This document shows positions 12,385 to 15,594 of a stretch of DNA of 15,594 nt, piece after piece (position 1 is the stretch's first letter; each line of letters opens with the position of its first letter). Origin of the DNA: JBAVQS01 sp049694275 (GTDB lineage Bacteria; Chloroflexota; Anaerolineae; UBA4142; SHND01); contig JBAVQS010000062.1 of assembly GCA_049694275.1 (NCBI GenBank), positions 1 through 15,594 of the forward strand, in the 5' to 3' direction. Under the pieces are notes generated by a model. That model saw nothing but the letters and a program-made list of their open reading frames with translations. It was not told the origin of the DNA and did not search any database. A program made the translations under genes and the position numbers.

Positions 12385-14231
12385 GTTTTTTTCTCCCTAT
12401 CCTGTAAATTTCCGCTGCTTGAAAGCAGAGCGCGCAGGAGCGCCTCGGCGATCACCTGCCAGTCGCCCACCAGCCCATAATCGCACTGCTTGAAAATCTC
12501 GGCGTCGGGGTTATTGTTGATCGCGAGAACAAGCCCCGCGCGCTGGATGCCGACCGTGTGATTAAAGCTGCCGCGAATGCCGAGCGCGATATAGAGCGCG
12601 GGCGAAATGGAAAGGCCGGTCAGCCCCACCTGCACCTGGCGCGGCAGCCAGCCGGCATCGACCACTCGGCGCGTGGCGGCGACCGAAGCGTTCAATACGC
12701 GGGCCAGGTCGTGGACGAGCGAAATATTTTCGGGGCCGCCGATCCCCATCCCCAGCCCAATGACCACATCCGCCGCGTCGAGGTTCACCCCCTCTTCCGT
12801 ATTTACCTCGCTCCCAACCACGCGCAGGCGACGCGACAGGTTCTCGACCGGCAGATGAATGACCTCGGCAGCGCGTCCCGGTTCCGCCGCCGATTTTTTC
12901 AGCATCCCCGGCCGGATCGTTGCCATCACCGGGGTCGTCCGCGTCAGAATCGGCGCGACGATGTTGCCGCCGAACGCCGGTTTGAGCTGGACCAGGCGGC
13001 CCTGTTCGTCCATCTGCAATCCGATGCAATCCCCGGTCAGGCCGATGCCCAACCGCGCGGCGACACGCGGCGCCAAGTCACGCCCGTTCGCGGTCGAAGG
13101 GAGAAAAACGGCGAATGGCTTGTAGCGGTCCAGAGCACGCGCCAGAACCTCCGCATAGGGCTCAGTCATGTAATTCGCCAGTTCGGGGGATTCCGCGACA
13201 TAGATCTGGTCCGCGCCGTGCGCCGCCAGCGCGGCCACATGCCGTTCGACATCCGCGCCAATCAGCACGACCGCCGCCTCGCCATCGACCTGCTGCGCCA
13301 ACTCGATGCTCTTGCCCAACAGCTCGAAGGTCACCGGCCGGAGCTCGCCCTCAATCACCTCGGCCACCGTCCAGAACGACCGGTCCGGCCGGCGGCGCGG
13401 CGGCCGCGGGTGAATCGGATGGTGATTGCGCGTCTTCCACTCCCCGAACAACCCCTCATCCACCAGGTCTTTCACCACCTCAGCCACCACGGCATCGACC
13501 TGCCCCTCCACCACGCGTACGATATGCTTGCGATGCGGCTCTATCGAATAGATCGACTCGACCCAGGTAGGGGAACCCTGCACGCCAAAGCGGGACACAT
13601 CGGGCGAGAGCTCGGGCGCCGAAATGACCTCGACCGGAAGGTCCTGCGTGGCGATCAATTCTTTGGGGGACAGCTTGAGCGGTTTGGTCAGACGCTCGGC
13701 GGCGCTCATCAGGGCCGGCAGTTCGCCCTCCAGGGTCTGAAACCCATCGTCCAACTCGCGCGTCGCCGTGAAACGATTGCCCGCGTGAAATTCCAGTCGC
13801 GTGACTCCGGTCACCTGGGGAAGGTCGAGCAGCTCGGCGAGCATCCCCGGAACCTGAGCCGTTTCGGCGTCGGTGCTATACCGGCCGCACAGGATCAGGT
13901 CATAACCGATGCGCTGGCACGCCAGCGCCAGGGTGCGTGCGGTGGCGAGCGTATCGGCGCCGGCAAACTCACGCCCGAGGAGATGAACCGCGCGGTCGAT
14001 CCCCATCGCCAGCGCTTCGCGCAGGGCCGCCGCCGCCTGGGGGGGACCCATCGTCACGACCACGGTCTCGACGCCAAACTGCTTTTTCAACTCAATCGCT
14101 TTGGTGAGCGCGCGCTTGTCGAAAGGATTGATCTCGGATTCGACCCCTTCGCGGATCAGACGCCCCGCCTGCGTGTCGAATTTTAGTTGGTCGATATACG
14201 GCACCTGCTTGATGCAAACGACGATTCTCAT
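12381..14231 (-). CDS. Electron transfer flavoprotein, EtfB-EtfA fusion
   Basis: 616 aa from ATG 14231, with AGGGGG upstream; GTG or ATG a few codons earlier is less likely. Residues 1-265 are EtfB: MRIVVCIKQVP, INPFDKRALTKAIEL (34-48), VVVTMGP, LREALAMGIDRAV and DLILCGRYSTDAETAQVPGM (111-130). A basic Pro/Arg linker (270-284) follows. Residues 286-616 are EtfA: FLPSTANGRDLAPRVAARLG, AFGGNIVA, ADVVIGLGMGIGG (487-499), and the FAD-binding block VGLTGLSISPALYIALGIRG (535-554), then FNHTVG and AINNNPDAEIF. The usual Q-T-G-K in that block is L-T-G-L (537-540), and the SGA.QH part is RGSFNH. These changes could alter flavin potential or partner use. ETFs carry electrons between dehydrogenases and quinone or other acceptors; no dehydrogenase is adjacent. 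The upstream neighbour is an ornithine cyclodeaminase-type enzyme 18 bases away. Confidence 0.93.
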   Translation of the reverse strand: MRIVVCIKQVPYIDQLKFDTQAGRLIREGVESEINPFDKRALTKAIELKKQFGVETVVVTMGPPQAAAALREALAMGIDRAVHLLGREFAGADTLATARTLALACQRIGYDLILCGRYSTDAETAQVPGMLAELLDLPQVTGVTRLEFHAGNRFTATRELDDGFQTLEGELPALMSAAERLTKPLKLSPKELIATQDLPVEVISAPELSPDVSRFGVQGSPTWVESIYSIEPHRKHIVRVVEGQVDAVVAEVVKDLVDEGLFGEWKTRNHHPIHPRPPRRRPDRSFWTVAEVIEGELRPVTFELLGKSIELAQQVDGEAAVVLIGADVERHVAALAAHGADQIYVAESPELANYMTEPYAEVLARALDRYKPFAVFLPSTANGRDLAPRVAARLGIGLTGDCIGLQMDEQGRLVQLKPAFGGNIVAPILTRTTPVMATIRPGMLKKSAAEPGRAAEVIHLPVENLSRRLRVVGSEVNTEEGVNLDAADVVIGLGMGIGGPENISLVHDLARVLNASVAATRRVVDAGWLPRQVQVGLTGLSISPALYIALGIRGSFNHTVGIQRAGLVLAINNNPDAEIFKQCDYGLVGDWQVIAEALLRALLSSSGNLQDREKKT

Positions 14232-14249
14232 GTTCCCCCTCACCACTCG

Positions 14250-15203
14250 CTAGAGCGGCAACCGCTCTCCGATTCCCGCCGCGCGGGCCTGCTCATAAAC
14301 CCACCCGGCGACCGCGACATCCTCGACGGCAATCCCACCCGATTTGAAAAGGGTGATATCCGCCGGTTGAGTTCGCCCCGGAACCTTGTTCGCCAGGAGC
14401 GCGCCGATTTCATGCACGCGGTCCCAATCGAGCAGTCCCTCGGCCACCGGCTGGATGAGGTCCCCCGCTTCCAGCCGGGCTTGCTCCAACGAATCCACAA
14501 AGATGGCGGAACTGCGCGTGATAACGGTAGAGTCCACCTCGCGCCGCTGCGGCCAGTTGCTCCCCGCCGCGTTCACATGCGCGCCGGGCGCGAGCCACCG
14601 GCCCAACAGCACCGGTTCGGCGGCGGAGGTGATGGTAATGACGATATCGCGATCTTGTGCCGCTTTTTGTGGGTCGTCAACCGGCTCGACCGGCACATTC
14701 AGCGTGTTGGACATGCGGTCGGCAAAAGCGCGGCGGCGCTCGGGGTCACGCGAATAACAGCGAACCGAGCGAATCTGGCGCACGCCACAAACGGCCGCAA
14801 GCTGGCTGGAGGCTTGCCAGCCGGCGCCGTAAATTCCCACCGTCTGCGCATCCGCCCGCGCCAGGTAGCGGGTAGCCACCCCGCTCGCGGCGCCGGTGCG
14901 AATCTGCCCGAGGCGATCCGCCTCCATGATTGCCAGGTATTCGCCGGTGTGCACGTCAAACAGGTGAAAATAGAACTGCGCTTTGCCGTGAAACGCCGTA
15001 TAGGCTTTGAACCCCATATAGCCCTTGTCCGGCAGCGCCGCGGGCATGACGTGGAGGACGCCGGCCTCGCCGCGCACGCGCTGGCGGGGGCGATTTAGAG
15101 CGCGCCCCTCCCCCATCGCGCGCAGCGCCTCTTCCACCAGAACAAGCGCCTGCGACATCGGCAGCAATTTTTCCACTTCGGGCTCGCGTATCAGGATTGG
15201 CAT
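14250..15203 (-). CDS. Ornithine cyclodeaminase / mu-crystallin family NAD(P)-dependent enzyme
   Basis: 317 aa from ATG 15203, with AAGGAG seven bases upstream. Family features: K66 in GFKAYT, D96 and the RTGAASGVATRYLAR block (102-116) that binds substrate, the Rossmann motif VGIYGAGWQA (122-131), AAGSNWPQRREVD (212-224), and D237 in IFVDSLEQARLEAGDL. The family includes ornithine cyclodeaminase, archaeal-type alanine dehydrogenase, lysine cyclodeaminase and ketimine reductases; the exact reaction cannot be read from sequence. It starts two bases after the stop of the YgfZ-like gene and ends 18 bases before the ETF fusion, so the three are almost surely co-transcribed. The ETF might pass on electrons from amino-acid oxidation in this operon, but an NAD(P)-linked enzyme would not need it. 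Confidence 0.88.
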   Translation of the reverse strand: MPILIREPEVEKLLPMSQALVLVEEALRAMGEGRALNRPRQRVRGEAGVLHVMPAALPDKGYMGFKAYTAFHGKAQFYFHLFDVHTGEYLAIMEADRLGQIRTGAASGVATRYLARADAQTVGIYGAGWQASSQLAAVCGVRQIRSVRCYSRDPERRRAFADRMSNTLNVPVEPVDDPQKAAQDRDIVITITSAAEPVLLGRWLAPGAHVNAAGSNWPQRREVDSTVITRSSAIFVDSLEQARLEAGDLIQPVAEGLLDWDRVHEIGALLANKVPGRTQPADITLFKSGGIAVEDVAVAGWVYEQARAAGIGERLPL

Positions 15204-15205
15204 AT

Positions 15206-15594
15206 TTACTCCTTGAACGGCAATTCTACCACACGCGCCGGGAGGGCCTCACCCACGCGCAGCACCGTCCCCGGCTCAGAGACCTCGCGGCGCACATAGC
15301 CGAGCGCAATCGCGCCAAAGCGCGGTGAATCGACCGCCGAGGTGATGGTCCCCACCGCGGTGTCCGCATTGAGAATGGATTGGCCAAGCGTCGGGAGCGG
15401 CGCGCCCTCGAATCGCAGGCCGACGAGATGGCGATTGACATGGCCGCGGTGCACCAGGCGCGCGACTACCTCCTGGCCGACATAGCACCCCTGGTCCACG
15501 CGAATCGACATGACATCGGGGATCTCGAGGGCCAGCGTGCCGGAATCGAAATCGACGCCCCAGCGGGGCAGCCCGGCCTCGACGCGCAGCACCT
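15206..15594 (-). CDS. YgfZ/GcvT-like folate-binding protein, C-terminal part (runs off the window)
   Basis: The frame is open to the window edge, so the start lies beyond 15594; 129 codons are visible including the stop. RVEAGLPRWGVDFDSGTLALE and the motif DQGCYVGQE match the YgfZ/CAF17 family, whose signature is KGC[YF]xGQE. The conserved Cys is present but the leading Lys is Gln here. After it come VARLVHRGHVNRHLVGLRFEG and a beta-barrel end with G-x-I-T-S-A-x-x-S-P-x-x-x-x-I-A-L-G-Y-V-R, as in the aminomethyltransferase fold. YgfZ proteins bind tetrahydrofolate and help make or repair iron-sulfur clusters, including those of the radical SAM enzyme MiaB. It heads the visible part of the operon that continues with the cyclodeaminase-type enzyme. 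Confidence 0.85.
   Translation of the reverse strand, partial: VLRVEAGLPRWGVDFDSGTLALEIPDVMSIRVDQGCYVGQEVVARLVHRGHVNRHLVGLRFEGAPLPTLGQSILNADTAVGTITSAVDSPRFGAIALGYVRREVSEPGTVLRVGEALPARVVELPFKE

Noticed and set aside
12558..14186. A 542-codon plus-strand frame opposite the ETF fusion
   Set aside because: The minus strand encodes a complete EtfB-EtfA protein; the product here is His/Arg/Gln-rich shadow sequence.
1..15594. CRISPR arrays, tRNA or rRNA genes
   Set aside because: No regular repeat-spacer pattern and no cloverleaf or rRNA signature seen; the only tandem array is the 8-bp one at 11143-11190.

Overview
The window is a bacterial chromosome segment that is GC-rich except for its middle. 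A Chloroflexota host (Anaerolineae-like or related) is my best guess, from the combination of a Qng1 queuosine-salvage protein, a fused EtfB-EtfA protein, a LytR-CpsA-Psr protein with a LytR_C tail, many GTG/TTG starts, and short 8-bp intergenic repeat arrays. This is inference: no rRNA or marker gene is present.

Left flank (1-3791, + strand): the C-terminal end of an HdrB-like CCG-domain protein; a small palindromic repeat element; a tyrosine-recombinase-like protein that has lost its catalytic residues; an LCP-family cell-wall ligase; and Qng1, the queuosine-5'-phosphate hydrolase that frees queuine, probably made from a near-leaderless mRNA.

Central island (about 3788-9720): two direct copies of an EamA-family transporter gene bracket a four-gene minus-strand operon. 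The left copy is a pseudogene (5' truncated, 166-bp deletion); the right copy is intact. The two are about 96% identical by hand count. The operon encodes, in order of transcription: a radical SAM enzyme with a SPASM-like C-terminus; a secreted/membrane-anchored protein whose predicted cytoplasmic tail is glycine-rich and ends in a Cys-Ala repeat with six cysteines plus a seventh; a TPM-domain lipoprotein; and a LemA-like lipoprotein. The first three genes are coupled by ATGA overlaps. Sampled lines are near 50-53% GC, against 62-67% in the flanks, which suggests a transferred cassette. I regard the radical SAM enzyme plus Cys-Ala-tailed membrane protein as the best candidate for an undescribed system: a maturase acting on the tail of a membrane protein instead of on a free peptide.

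Right of the island: the intact transporter and tgt (tRNA-guanine transglycosylase) diverge from promoters that share one -10 region. This Tgt has a Gly where preQ1-specific bacterial enzymes have Val233, and an extra segment of about 31 residues, as I recall for queuine-using bacterial TGTs. Qng1, the transporter and Tgt would together make a queuine salvage route: import, release of queuine, insertion into tRNA. If the island and duplicated transporter were removed, the order would be qng1 - eamA - tgt.

Right end (11104-15594, minus strand): an inverted array of 8-bp repeats separates tgt from a converging tight operon of a YgfZ/GcvT-like protein (partial), an ornithine cyclodeaminase/mu-crystallin family enzyme, an EtfB-EtfA fusion and an MFS transporter.
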